Positions 1 to 12,300 of a stretch of 64,000 nt of DNA are shown here, piece after piece (position 1 is the first letter of the stretch; each line of letters starts with the position of its first letter). The translations under genes were made by a program, and so were the position numbers. Source of the DNA: Sacculina carcini (Eukaryota > Arthropoda > Thecostraca > Sacculinidae); NCBI GenBank assembly GCA_916048095.2, contig OU696592.1, positions 2,875,109 to 2,939,108 on the forward strand, in the 5' to 3' direction. Below the pieces are notes generated by a model. That model made no database searches. It was not told the origin of the DNA and was given only the letters and a program-made list of their open reading frames with translations.

Positions 1-2192
1 TTCTTGCTGGGGTCATACAGTGTCAAACAGGAATCACTCACAATCATATTCCTGATTGTCTCAAATGCTTTTTGTTGCACATCTGACCAGTTCCACGGAA
101 CATCTTTTCTGGTCAGGGTTACCATCGGATGAATTATGTCAGAGCACTGGGGCAAATATCTCGATAGATAATTCACCATACCGAGGAATCTTCTCAGTTC
201 AGGCAATGACTCAGGAACAGGATATTCTGAAATGGCCTTCACTTTCTCTGGATCTCTTCGCAGTCCGTCTTTGGAAATCACATGACCCATAAAGGTTATG
301 TGATCAGATCGTAGAATCATTTTCTCTCGGTTCAGCTGCAGTTTTTTCTCGCGGCATCTCTGCATAAACGCTTGTAGTCGTTGATCATGTTCCGCTGTAT
401 CTTTGCCGTGCACGATCACATCGTCGGCGATGCAGACTTCTCCATCCAGTCCAGATAGCGATTCGAGGAGTTTTTTCTGGAATATCTCAGCAGCTACTGA
501 CAATCCAAATGGTAACCGAAGACATCGGTACCTCCCATAACACGTTTGAAACGTTGTCAGTACGCTTGATTGTTCATCGAGAACAACATGCCAGTAGCCA
601 GAGGCTAAATCTGCTTTTGTGAACACTTTCGACATTGACATCTCATGAAGAGTCTCTTCTAGGACCGGCATCGTGAAGCGTTCTCTTACCAGTGCTTCAT
701 TCAGGTCCCTTGGGTCAATGCAGATTCGTACAGACCCGTCTTTTTTCTTGGTACACACCATCTGACTCACCCAGTCAGTGGGCTGTGTCACTGGAACAAT
801 TACACCTAGTTGCGTCAATCTGTCCAACTCATTCTTCAACAGTGGTCGCACAGATATAGGCACTCTTCTGTCCGGCATCACTGTTGGCTTGACGTCTGCT
901 TTCAATTTCAGATGATGAACACCCGGCAGTGTTCCCAGTGAGCCGTTCATCACGTCACTGTAGCCTGACATCTCCACCTTATTCACTTGAACAAAATTCT
1001 CTTGCTGCACTTTCACAAGTCCCATTTGAACGCTTGCATTCAGGCCCAGCAGTGGAGTACGGTTTCCTTTGCACACAATAAACTCCACAGACCACTTCTT
1101 CCCATCCTTGGGGTTTCGCACGTTCGTTCTTGTGACGCCTATGGGATTCACATGTCCATCGTCCCATGTTTTCAGAACAGTTGTCGTTGGTGCAATCTTG
1201 TCTGTCTTGACGTATCTGACAGGCAGCACATTGATACTCGACCCGGTGTCAATCTGAAAATTCACCGTCGTTTTGTTCACGATCATCTGGCACTTTACCT
1301 CTTTTCGGTCTACGTTCTCACGTGACATAGCGTTCACACATTCTGCATCTGATGAGTTACTTTCAACGTTGTCTACTCTCTTGGCGTGCTTCCCGCCTGC
1401 TCTCTGCCCCGCTCGGCACATGCTAGCAAAATGGTTAAACTTTCCACATTTTCTGCACTGCTTCTTGTAGGCTGGACACGACTCTTTGTTCATACGGTGA
1501 CTTCTACCGCAAAAATTGCAGCTGGCTGTGTGTCGGGTACCACTCGCCACGCTGCCTTGTGACCCTTTCGCCACGCGGTTCACTGTCTCTGGATACATTT
1601 TCCGAGTCTTCGCTGTTGCATTCTCGTATGCCCTGCACTCATCAATACAGGCATGCAGTGTTATGTTACGCACTTTCAACAGACTCGTTCGGAGCTGAAT
1701 ATCTCGAACACCAAGAACTATTCGGTCTCTTAGTACTGAATCAACGCACTCTCCACAGAAATCACATGTTTTCAGCATCACTCTGAGATCTGCAAGGAAA
1801 CTGTCAAAAGTTTCATCTTCTTTCTGCTCTCTCCCGTGAAATATATATCGCTCGAAAGTGACATTGACTTCTCCAACTGAGAAACTGTGAAATTTAGCAA
1901 TGATTTCACTCACCGTGCGCTCAGTCTCGTCTGTATCAAATCCAAATCCATTGTACGTCCTCAGGGCGTCGTCAGACAGGCAATTCAAAAACATCGCCAC
2001 CTGCACCTGCATTGGGTGCGTACTCATACCTGAAAGTACGTAGTACGAGGACCATCGCTGATGGAAAATCTTCCAGCTCTCAGCAGGGTTGTCTCCTGGC
2101 GTGAATCTCTCTGGCGGCCTCACACCCGAAATCGCGGCGTGCCTCACCACCGACTCACTTTGACTCAAATTGTTGTTTGATACACTGTCCAT
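1..2192 (-). CDS. Ty3/gypsy-type gag-protease-RT polyprotein, partial (runs off left edge)
   Basis: Reading the minus strand from the ATG at 2192, I translated 730 codons to the window edge without a stop. Residues 1 to about 220 are gag-like. Two CCHC zinc knuckles follow at about 225-259, the second a canonical CX2CX4HX4C. The aspartic protease motif DTGSS is at about 315-319. The reverse transcriptase starts near 470; its catalytic box is IADD at about 588-591 rather than YxDD or VDD. The last residues (KAFETIRN.., LYDPSK) look like the start of the RNase H domain. Integrase and the other LTR would lie left of the window. The family converts element RNA to DNA in a cytoplasmic particle. 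Gag and pol are in one frame. The open frame suggests a young copy. The start was chosen because it is the first ATG after the primer-binding site and LTR. Confidence 0.9.
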   Translation of the reverse strand, partial: MDSVSNNNLSQSESVVRHAAISGVRPPERFTPGDNPAESWKIFHQRWSSYYVLSGMSTHPMQVQVAMFLNCLSDDALRTYNGFGFDTDETERTVSEIIAKFHSFSVGEVNVTFERYIFHGREQKEDETFDSFLADLRVMLKTCDFCGECVDSVLRDRIVLGVRDIQLRTSLLKVRNITLHACIDECRAYENATAKTRKMYPETVNRVAKGSQGSVASGTRHTASCNFCGRSHRMNKESCPAYKKQCRKCGKFNHFASMCRAGQRAGGKHAKRVDNVESNSSDAECVNAMSRENVDRKEVKCQMIVNKTTVNFQIDTGSSINVLPVRYVKTDKIAPTTTVLKTWDDGHVNPIGVTRTNVRNPKDGKKWSVEFIVCKGNRTPLLGLNASVQMGLVKVQQENFVQVNKVEMSGYSDVMNGSLGTLPGVHHLKLKADVKPTVMPDRRVPISVRPLLKNELDRLTQLGVIVPVTQPTDWVSQMVCTKKKDGSVRICIDPRDLNEALVRERFTMPVLEETLHEMSMSKVFTKADLASGYWHVVLDEQSSVLTTFQTCYGRYRCLRLPFGLSVAAEIFQKKLLESLSGLDGEVCIADDVIVHGKDTAEHDQRLQAFMQRCREKKLQLNREKMILRSDHITFMGHVISKDGLRRDPEKVKAISEYPVPESLPELRRFLGMVNYLSRYLPQCSDIIHPMVTLTRKDVPWNWSDVQQKAFETIRNMIVSDSCLTLYDPSK

Positions 2193-2401
2193 ACTGTTTC
2201 TATGACAGATCACAACTCCAAATCAAAATTCGATCAGAAATGCACAAAATGAAATCCCAAAATTCAACTGTATCAAGGTTGAAATACGTTCACTACGCTG
2301 CGAACATGAGATGAATTCAACGAGGACAAAACTGACTCAACTGATGAAAAAAAACTCAATTTCAGTAGAAAAATCAATCCACAAAAATTACAATCATCAG
2401 G

Positions 2402-2419
2402 ATCTCACCACTGCCACCA
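2402..2419 (-). other. Primer-binding site of the Ty3/gypsy element
   Basis: Directly inside the LTR, the minus strand reads TGGTGGCAGTGGTGAGAT. It begins with the TGG that pairs with the CCA end of a tRNA primer. Position and first bases are diagnostic of an LTR-retrotransposon primer-binding site. I could not assign the tRNA species. Confidence 0.7.
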
Positions 2420-2668
2420 TGTTACGTGGTATATACTTAATCAAGGAGACAACAGACAACCAGAAAGTGCGAACAGTCTATCCTTCAGCTCCCTCTCACG
2501 TTGACTTCCAAAGCGGCGCGCTTCACACACAAACTTCACAAAGTTGCCAATCACGTAACAGACATCAATGCGGAGTGAAGATGGAAAAAAAGACTGGGTA
2601 TTTCCTTCTTGCAGAGCTGCAAAATAGAATTGGCTTTTGTGAGACAGCATACGTTATTTTAGGTAACA
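2420..2668 (-). repeat. 5' LTR of the minus-strand Ty3/gypsy element
   Basis: This 249-bp segment begins TGTTAC and ends GTAACA, a six-base terminal inverted repeat with the TG...CA ends typical of LTRs. It lies next to the primer-binding site and 228 bp upstream of the gag start. A TATA-like stretch (AGTATATACC on the minus strand) lies close to its gag-proximal end. The partner LTR lies left of the window, so neither LTR identity nor the target-site duplication can be checked. Confidence 0.75.
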
Positions 2669-3552
2669 TCTAGGTAGATTTTTCTCGAAAAAGAATTATC
2701 TTTTCTAATTTTTAGGTTATATTTGATATCCCTAATGATAAAGTATTTTAACTGTTAATTACAAAAACATCCTACCAATATTAATATTTATTTTCAACCA
2801 TGCTATTTCCCACATTGCTTAATATTCTCGGATATTCTTGTATATATTAAAGTACAGGGTTTTGTCAAATGATGGGATTAATTCGATTTTTACGTCCAAC
2901 TTATTCTGACATTTGCAAGTCAGGCTGCTAAGAGTATTTAGTTACTTTTATCTAAAATTCTCTTTTTGTGAATCGTCCGAAGCAATATAAAGTCCAATGT
3001 TGCGATATTTTATTAAATACGTAAATTTTTCGGTTTTCGCTTACTTTTTGATGGTTATGCTTATGTTTACGATGCTACGCCGCATTTTGGTGGTTGGTTA
3101 TAAAAATGGCACCAGAACGGAGACAAGGTGGTAAAGAGTATATAAGTTGTAGAGATTATACAAGGTAAATTTTAGGATAGGAAGATAATGAGGTAAATTT
3201 TTAGGCCACTTTTATAGGTAAATTTTTCTTGAAAATATACCTACTTTTTCCATATTATTGATTACTTTTTGAACATCCCTAGTAATGACACTTCCCAGTG
3301 GCGAGTGGATAATGGTGTGAATGATCGAGGCTAGGCTGTTACATCGTTGTTGATACTACGCTGATATAACTAGTGAATTGTTGCCATGCCGTCTCAGACA
3401 TATTCTCCCATCTAGTGAGCATGCCTCATTATTTCGTTATGCATTATTTATTATTTCATTCCAATCTTGTTTCACTGTATCATTTTAACAAAATGCTACT
3501 GTTAGGTAATTTGGAGCCACACCAACAAATCGTGTATATTGACGCCAACCAG
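2669..3552. other. AT-rich DNA without a recognisable gene
   Basis: No coding domain is visible. An imperfect direct repeat of about 25 bp (TAGGTAGATTTTTCTCGAAAA and a near copy) occurs close to 2668-2695 and 3215-3240. It may mark an old element, but I could not define one. Confidence 0.4.
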
Positions 3553-4060
3553 CACACACACGCACACACACATACACACACATACACACACACGCACGCA
3601 AACACATGCAGTAAATTGAGAAAAAGCTAAGTAAAACACGACCAAACACGGCACAATCCAATTGATCGTCGTTTTGCACGTGCATTGCGTGCGGATTTTT
3701 TGCAATACATTTTTTGCTCAACTACTATTTCATTTCCACCCACCACCAGTCAGTTGTTATTGTGCGCGTGTGTGTCGGAATTCAATATTTGCGTCTGTAT
3801 TAGGTCAATCTATTCATCTATCGGTGAATTTAGGGCAAACTTAATCACTTTTCACGCACTCAATGCATGCGCATTCAATGCTAATTCGGTTAAATTTTGT
3901 CACATTCTCTGCCGACCAACCAGTGTCGATGCCAGCGTGTTTGACCAAACAAACACAACACACTCACACACATACACACACACAAACACACACACACAAA
4001 TACACACAATTTCTCTATGCACATACAAGCGTGCATCATGTGTGTGTGTGTGCTTCGATA
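3553..4060. repeat. CA/TG microsatellite tracts separated by unique sequence
   Basis: CA-rich tracts lie at about 3553-3606 and 3958-4012, and a short TG tract at about 4038-4052. The sequence between them shows no gene. Confidence 0.8.
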
Positions 4061-4389
4061 TGTGTCCATATATATATCTATATATATAAAAGAGATCCTC
4101 TGTGTGTGTGTGTGTGTGTGTGTGTGTCTGTGTGTGTGTGTGTTCGACCCTCCTTGGTCCATTTTCTATCAGCTATTATTCGGCCACCACTCAGCCTACT
4201 CGCTAACAATTTATACCATCACGTTGGAAATTTTCTTGTCTACACTTTAGATTAAATTTTAAATTTCAAAAATGAAATCAAAAAAAGTTATAGCGGTGAA
4301 AAGACAAAATGAACCCTGAAAAATGCGAAAATTGTGGTCAATGCTCTGCCATCTACTCCTCATAAACCAGAAATGGTACAGCCAAACAG

Positions 4390-5885
4390 ATTATACCACT
4401 GTGTAGAGAATTTTCTGTTCTACAAGATAGGTTATAATTCATATCCGAAAATAGAACATAAAACATGTAAACATGACAAAATTTCAATCTATATTCAAAA
4501 TTATATTTATACTCCACGCGTCCGATTTTCTATACTTTTTTCTCTATGTATCAAAAACTAATTATCACACAACTAAATAAATAATACCATCATGCTGGGA
4601 ATTTTGTTTGCTACAACACGGTATAATTTTTAATTTTCCAAAGTGTATTGAAAAAAAGTTACGGCGGTGTGAAGTCAAAATGACAAAGTCAAAAATGCAA
4701 AATTAGCACTGGAAACCGTGAATGTTTTGGTAAATATTCCCCTATCTATTCCTAATAAACCAGCAATGGTACAGCTATAAAAATTATACTATTGTGTAGA
4801 TAATTTTGTGTTCTACAAGAAAAGTTATAATTTATACCCACAAATGATACAAAAAATGTGTAAAATTGGCAAAATTGTCAAATACATCCAAAATTACACT
4901 TGATCACCGGGCGCCTAAATTAATTCATTTTTCTACCTATTTCTCAGGAACTATTTGTCACACATTAAAATAAATTATATCATCGTGCTGGAAATTGTAT
5001 TTTTTTAAATGCGGTATAATTCTTAATTTTCCAAAGTGTATCTGAAGGAAGTGACGGCGGTGTAAAGTCAAAAGGACATATTGCCAATTTGACAGCTATT
5101 ATGCGCACTTGCGATTACACAGGAATATACTACTGTGTAGAGAATTTTGTGTTCTACAAGAAAAGGTATAATTTATACCCACAAATGATACAAAAAACGT
5201 GTAAAATTGGCAAAATTCTCAAATGCATCCAAAATTAAACTAGAACACCGGGTGACTAAAATTTATTCATTTTTCTACCCATTTCTCAGGAACTGTTTGT
5301 CATACCTTAAAATTAATTATACCATCGTGCTAGAAATGTTGTTTTCTACAATACAGTATAATTCTTAATTTTCCAAGGTGTATCTGAAGGAAGATACGGC
5401 GGTGTAAAGTCAAAATGTCATGTTGCCAATTTGACAGCTATTATGCGTACTTGCGATTACACATGAATATACACTGATTAAATTTCACTGAAGTCCAATC
5501 ACAATTTACGCACTTGCGATTACACAGGAATATACTACTGTGTAGAGAATTTTGTGTTCTACAAGATAAGCTATAATTTATACCCACAAATGATACAAAA
5601 AACGTGTAAAATTGGCAAAATTCTCAAATACATCCAAAATTACACTTGAACACCGGGCGACTAAAATTAATTCATTTTTCTACTATTTCTCAGTAACTAT
5701 TTGTTACACATAAAAATAAATTATACCATCGTTCTAGAAATCTTTTCTTCTACAATACGGTATAATTTGTAATTTTCCAAAGGGTATCTGAAGGAAGTTA
5801 CGGCGGTGTAAATTCAAAAGGACATATTGCCAATTTGACAGCTATTATGCGCACTTGCGATTACACAGGAATATACACCGATTAA
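4390..5885 (+). repeat. Internal 340-400-bp direct subrepeats of unit 1
   Basis: A block containing TGTGTAGAGAATTTTGTGTT, the conserved words CCACAAATGATAC and TACGGCGGTGTAAAGTC, and GACAGCTATTATGCGC recurs at spacings of about 394, 340 and 407 bp (starts near 4400, 4794, 5134 and 5541). The same block is present in units 2-4 and in the dispersed copies at 31330-31555 and 48850-49870. It is non-coding. Within one unit the copies differ by substitutions and small indels, so the duplication predates the unit-level array. Confidence 0.75.
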
Positions 5886-6019
5886 ATTTCACTGAAGCCC
5901 AATCACAATTAAGAATGCATCATATTATCTCCAAGCATGGATGGTGTGGTTTTATTGCGTACAGTTTAATTAATGCTACACTCTACTGAATATAAAGGCT
6001 TTATTGTCCTCAATAACGT

Positions 6020-9000
6020 TCCGCACGACGGGCGGGTAAAATGCTATTGGGAACAAAGTAAACTACTGAATTTAACTGTGTAATTTAATTGGTTTAATTT
6101 CAAGCTGCATAAGCATAAGTTGCATAAGGATATGGGTTGCAATATCATGTAATGCCAACTTATGCTGTTTTAGCGGAAGCATTAACCTGGAATTATAGAG
6201 ATGACAGAAGGTTGCATTGTTTTGATAGTGTTGTGGAAAAACATGTTTTCTAAATTGAAACATAAATTTCACATTTAGACTTTTAGATTAGCTATAACTT
6301 TCCTGTGGGTTTGTTTTTCTTTTTCAATTTGCACTAATTTTTTTATGAATTGAATATTAATTATATTTTATGAACTGTTCCGCACGACGGGCGAATTAAA
6401 TGTATCTATAAAGAGTGGGTTTAAATGATAGCGAGGTATATGATATTTTGCTAGCAGTAAATATTCTAGCGATAAAAGTAGAATAGCTCTTAAGCAAATG
6501 ATTTTGGAGAATGATGTGAACCTTTAAATATATTTTGCGATCTGATGATATATGTATTAGGAATAATACGTAGCAGAATATAGATTGCATAATATAATAT
6601 CGGCTGTAATATCAAGGGCTGCATTATCGATGTAATCCAAAAAATAACAACTGTATGAATATGATGCATTAGTGGAAGCATTAACCGGGAATTATGAGAT
6701 AATATGATAATGGTGTAAAATTATATCGCATTATGCAACAAATGTGAATTTAGCTACCTTACAGTTTGGTCCCGATACTATATTGGCGGGTTGAGAGAAA
6801 AGTATTGGTGGGCCGCGTGTTTGGGACCCCTGGGGTAGATAATCTCAGTCTTCTGATTACAAATTATGATCGCATCAGTATATTTTGTGATCACAAACTA
6901 ATAAGTTAAATCACCTCAGACTAGGCTGAGAGCGGTCAAGATTGGATGGTTGGGTTGGGTTGGGTAGGTTTGACTCAGGTTATATTGGGTTTTAATGATA
7001 GCGGAAAATATATAAATTTTAACAATAAATATTATAGCGGTAAAAGTGAAATAGTACTTAAGCAAATGATATTGGGGAATGATGTTAAGTAATAAATATA
7101 GTTTGGAAACATTCTGATGAAAAGATTTCATCATCTTTCATTGTTTGTTTCGTGTGTGTGTGTTCTGAATTATACCACACGACGGGCAGATTTATATATC
7201 AGGCGGGTTGAGGGATAATATTGGTCAAAATAAGAACAAAAATATTCACATTTAGACTTTTCTATTGGTTAAGATATTTATAGGTTACATTTTTTGGTTT
7301 TCAATTTGTATTCATTATATTTTATAGATTTGATATGAATTTTATTGTATGAATTGTTCCGCACGACGGGTGGGTTTAAAAAAATGTTTTTAGATCATTT
7401 TTTCAAATGGTTCATTTAAAAAAGGTAATTTTTTTTAAAAATAAAAATGTTCCGCGGGCAGCTACTATAGACAATAGAACGTTCAATTTTCCCTGTAGAA
7501 TTAATCCATACACAAAACCAATGGATTCGACTTCAAATATGAATTTTATTGTATGATTTGTTCCCCACGACGGGCGGGTTTAAAAAGGGTGTTTCCATTT
7601 TTTATCATTTCATTTTGTATTTTTTTACAAATAAAAATGCTCCGCGGGCAGCAACTATAGACAAAAAAACGTTTAATTTACCCTGTAGAATAAATCCATA
7701 CACAAAACCAATGGATTTGACTTCAAGATCCAGAACGGATCGTGTTCGAGTTCTGAATTATTCAGCACGACGGGCGGGTTTAAAAATGACTCAGGCGGAC
7801 TGAGGGGAAATATTTTGTCGAAATAAAAGTAATTAAACTTATAATTTTCAATTGATTAATATTTTTATGAGTGTACCCTATTTCATTTTTATTTTTCCAT
7901 ATTTTTTTACGAATTGAATATGAATTTCATGTTATGAATTGCTCCGCACAACGGGCGGGTTTTACTGCTATATATATACATAAAGAAGAAATTATCTGTC
8001 TGTCTGCGTATGTATGCTTGAATATGAGGTGACATAATTGCGCTGGTTCATGGTTCGCTGGTTCAATGATCAGGGGCTTCAAACGCAAACGAAGCGATGG
8101 CTCATTTTTATGCAATAAAAATGTCCCGCGGGCAGTTATTCATGTTATGAATTGCTCCGCACAACGGGCGGGTTTTAATGAAAAACATCGTCAATAATTA
8201 AAACAAGAATTTACAAATTTCACTTTTTCTGTTGGTCGTTTTTCATCAATTTTCTTTGTGTTTGTTTCGTGTTTGAGTTCTGAATTATTCCGCACGACGG
8301 GCAGCTTTAAATATGAGGCGGGTTGTGGAAAAACATGTTTTCTAAATTGAAACATAAATTTCACATTTAGACTTTCATATTGGCTAAACATTCCTATGGG
8401 TTTGTTTTTCTTTTTCAATTTTCACTAATTTTTTTTCCATGAGGGGCGGGTTTAAAAAAAGTGTTTCCATTTTTTAGTTCATTTTTTCAAATGGTTCATT
8501 TAAAAAAGGTATTTTTTTAATAAAAATGCTCCGCGGGCAGCAACTATAGACAATAGAACGTTCAATTTACCCTGTAGAATTAATCCATACACAAAACCAA
8601 TGGATTTGACTTCAAGATCCAGAACGGATCGTGTTCGAGTTCTGAATTATTCAGCACGACGGGCGGGTTTAAAAATGACTCAGGCGGACTGAGGGGAAAT
8701 ATTTTGTCGAAATAAAAATAATTAAACTTATAATTTTCAATAGATGAATATTTCAATGAGTGTACCCTATTTCATTTTTATTTTTCCATATTTTTTATGA
8801 ATTGAATATGAATTTCATGTTATGAATTGCTCCGCACAACGGGCGGGTTTGAATGCTATATATATACATAAAGAAGAAATTATCTGTCTGTCTGTGTATG
8901 TATGCTTGAATATGAGGTGACATAATTGCGCTGGTTCATGGTTCGCTGGTTCAATGATCAGGGGATTCAAACGCAAACGAAGCGATGGCTCATTTTTATG

Positions 9001-9300
9001 AAATAAAAATGTCCCGCGGGCAGCAATAAAACGTTCAATTTCACCGTGTAGAATTCATATACAAAACTAATGGATTTGACTTCAAGAACCAGAACGGATG
9101 GTGTTCGAGTTCTGAATTATTCCGCACGTCGGCCGGGTTTAAATATGAGGCGGGCTGAGTGAAAATATTTTGTCAAAATAAAATTAAAAATAATGAAATT
9201 TAGACTTTTTAATTGATTAAGGTGTTTATGAGTTTGCCTTATTTGTTTTTAATTTGCAATATTTCAATGAATTGCTCCGCACAACGGGCGGGTTTTAATG
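6020..9300 (+). repeat. Series of Helitron 3'-end-like hairpin modules inside unit 1
   Basis: The word CCGCAC(G/A)ACGGGCGGG, the same hairpin that ends the unit, recurs about 14 times including degenerate forms (near 6026, 6382, 7174, 7363, 7560, 7768, 7946, 8157, 8292, 8440, 8657, 8834, 9122 and 9280). Each copy is usually preceded by a TATGAATTG(T/C)T word and followed by GGTTTAAA(T/A)ATGA, so a whole 200-300-bp terminal module repeats. Two copies (near 7946 and 8834) run straight into a second type of 5'-end sequence, TATATATATACATAAAGAAG followed by TCTG repeats, which looks like nested or fused Helitron termini. A module of about 195 bp (7637-7830) recurs at 8523-8715. Confidence 0.75.
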
Positions 9301-9304
9301 CTAG

Positions 9305-12300
9305 TCTATATATATAAAAGAGATCCTCTGTGTGTCTGTCTGTGTGTGTGTGTGTGTGTCTGTGTGTGTGTTCGACCCTCCTTGGTCCATTTTCTATCAG
9401 CTATTATTCGGCCACCACTCAGCCTACCCGCTAACAATTTATACCATCACGTTGGAAATTTTCTTGTCTACACTTTAGATTAAATTTTAAATTTCAAAAA
9501 TGAAATCAAAAAAAGTTATAGCGGTGAAAAGACAAAATGAACCCTGAAAAATGCGAAAATTGTGGTCAATGCTCTGCCATCTACTCCTCATAAACCAGAA
9601 ATGGTACAGCCAAACAGATTATACCACTGTGTAGAGAATTTTCTGTTCTACAAGATAGGTTATAATTCATATCCGAAAATAGAACATAAAACATGTAAAC
9701 ATGACAAAATTTCAATCTATATTCAAAATTATATTTATACTCCACGCGTCCGATTTTCTATACTTTTTTCTCTATGTATCAAAAACTAATTATCACACAA
9801 CTAAATAAATAATACCATCATGCTGGGAATTTTGTTTGCTACAACACGGTATAATTTTTAATTTTCCAAAGTGTATTGAAAAAAAGTTACGGCGGTGTGA
9901 AGTCAAAATGACAAAGTCAAAAATGCAAAATTAGCACTGGAAACCGTGAATGTTTTGGTAAATATTCCCCTATCTATTCCTAATAAACCAGCAATGGTAC
10001 AGCTATAAAAATTATACTATTGTGTAGATAATTTTGTGTTCTACAAGAAAAGTTATAATTTATACCCACAAATGATACAAAAAATGTGTAAAATTGGCAA
10101 AATTGTCAAATACATCCAAAATTACACTTGATCACCGGGCGCCTAAATTAATTCATTTTTCTACCTATTTCTCAGGAACTATTTGTCACACATTAAAATA
10201 AATTATATCATCGTGCTGGAAATTGTATTTTTTTAAATGCGGTATAATTCTTAATTTTCCAAAGTGTATCTGAAGGAAGTGACGGCGGTGTAAAGTCAAA
10301 AGGACATATTGCCAATTTGACAGCTATTATGCGCACTTGCGATTACACAGGAATATACTACTGTGTAGAGAATTTTGTGTTCTACAAGAAAAGGTATAAT
10401 TTATACCCACAAATGATACAAAAAACGTGTAAAATTGGCAAAATTCTCAAATGCATCCAAAATTAAACTAGAACACCGGGTGACTAAAATTTATTCATTT
10501 TTCTACCCATTTCTCAGGAACTGTTTGTCATACCTTAAAATTAATTATACCATCGTGCTAGAAATGTTGTTTTCTACAATACAGTATACTTCTTAATTTT
10601 CCAAGGTGTATCTGAAGGAAGATACGGCGGTGTAAAGTCAAAATGTCATGTTGCCAATTTGACAGCTATTATGCGTACTTGCGATTACACATGAATATAC
10701 ACTGATTAAATTTCACTGAAGTCCAATCACAATTTACGCACTTGCGATTACACAGGAATATACTACTGTGTAGAGAATTTTGTGTTCTACAAGATAAGCT
10801 ATAATTTATACCCACAAATGATACAAAAAACGTGTAAAATTGGCAAAATTCTCAAATACATCCAAAATTACACTTGAACACCGGGCGACTAAAATTAATT
10901 CATTTTTCTACTATTTCTCAGTAACTATTTGTTACACATAAAAATAAATTATACCATCGTTCTAGAAATCTTTTCTTCTACAATACGGTATAATTTGTAA
11001 TTTTCCAAAGGGTATCTGAAGGAAGTTACGGCGGTGTAAATTCAAAAGGACATATTGCCAATTTGACAGCTATTATGCGCACTTGCGATTACACAGGAAT
11101 ATACACCGATTAAATTTCACTGAAGCCCAATCACAATTAAGAATGCATCATATTATCTCCAAGCATGGATGGTGTGGTTTTATTGCGTACAGTTTAATTA
11201 ATGCTACACTCTACTGAATATAAAGGCTTTATTGTCCTCAATAACGTTCCGCACGACGGGCGGGTAAAATGCTATTGGGAACAAAGTAAACTACTGAATT
11301 TAACTGTGTAATTTAATTGGTTTAATTTCAAGCTGCATAAGCATAAGTTGCATAAGGATATGGGTTGCAATATCATGTAATGCCAACTTATGCTGTTTTA
11401 GCGGAAGCATTAACCTGGAATTATAGAGATGACAGAAGGTTGCATTGTTTTGATAGTGTTGTGGAAAAACATGTTTTCTAAATTGAAACATAAATTTCAC
11501 ATTTAGACTTTTAGATTAGCTATAACTTTCCTGTGGGTTTGTTTTTCTTTTTCAATTTGCACTAATTTTTTTATGAATTGAATATTAATTATATTTTATG
11601 AACTGTTCCGCACGACGGGCGAATTAAATGTATCTATAAAGAGTGGGTTTAAATGATAGCGAGGTATATGATATTTTGCTAGCAGTAAATATTCTAGCGA
11701 TAAAAGTAGAATAGCTCTTAAGCAAATGATTTTGGAGAATGATGTGAACCTTTAAATATATTTTGCGATCTGATGATATATGTATTAGGAATAATACGTA
11801 GCAGAATATAGATTGCATAATATAATATCGGCTGTAATATCAAGGGCTGCATTATCGATGTAATCCAAAAAATAACAACTGTATGAATATGATGCATTAG
11901 TGGAAGCATTAACCGGGAATTATGAGATAATATGATAATGGTGTAAAATTATATCGCATTATGCAACAAATGTGAATTTAGCTACCTTACAGTTTGGTCC
12001 CGATACTATATTGGCGGGTTGAGAGAAAAGTATTGGTGGGCCGCGTGTTTGGGACCCCTGGGGTAGATAATCTCAGTCTTCTGATTACAAATTATGATCG
12101 CATCAGTATATTTTGTGATCACAAACTAATAAGTTAAATCACCTCAGACTAGGCTGAGAGCGGTCAAGATTGGATGGTTGGGTTGGGTTGGGTAGGTTTG
12201 ACTCAGGTTATATTGGGTTTTAATGATAGCGGAAAATATATAAATTTTAACAATAAATATTATAGCGGTAAAAGTGAAATAGTACTTAAGCAAATGATAT

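Larger units (their letters stand above)
4077..9304 (+). mobile_element. Helitron-like unit 1 of a head-to-tail array (5228 bp)
   Basis: The unit starts TCTATATATATAAAAGAG after an A (4076). It ends in a CCGC-N7-GCGG hairpin, then GGGTTTTAATGCTAG, followed by T. These are the hallmarks of Helitrons: 5' TC, a short 3' hairpin, a terminal CTRR, and insertion between A and T without a target duplication. A TG microsatellite and a conserved block follow the 5' end (TCGACCCTCCTTGGTCC). No Rep or helicase reading frame is present, so the unit is non-autonomous and would depend on a Rep-helicase supplied elsewhere. The internal part holds subrepeats and about 14 copies of the terminal hairpin (separate entries). 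The unit directly abuts unit 2 with no spacer. Confidence 0.8.

Noticed and set aside
2311..2673. 120-codon plus-strand frame over the LTR
   Set aside because: It lies antisense to the gypsy leader and LTR and has no recognisable domain.
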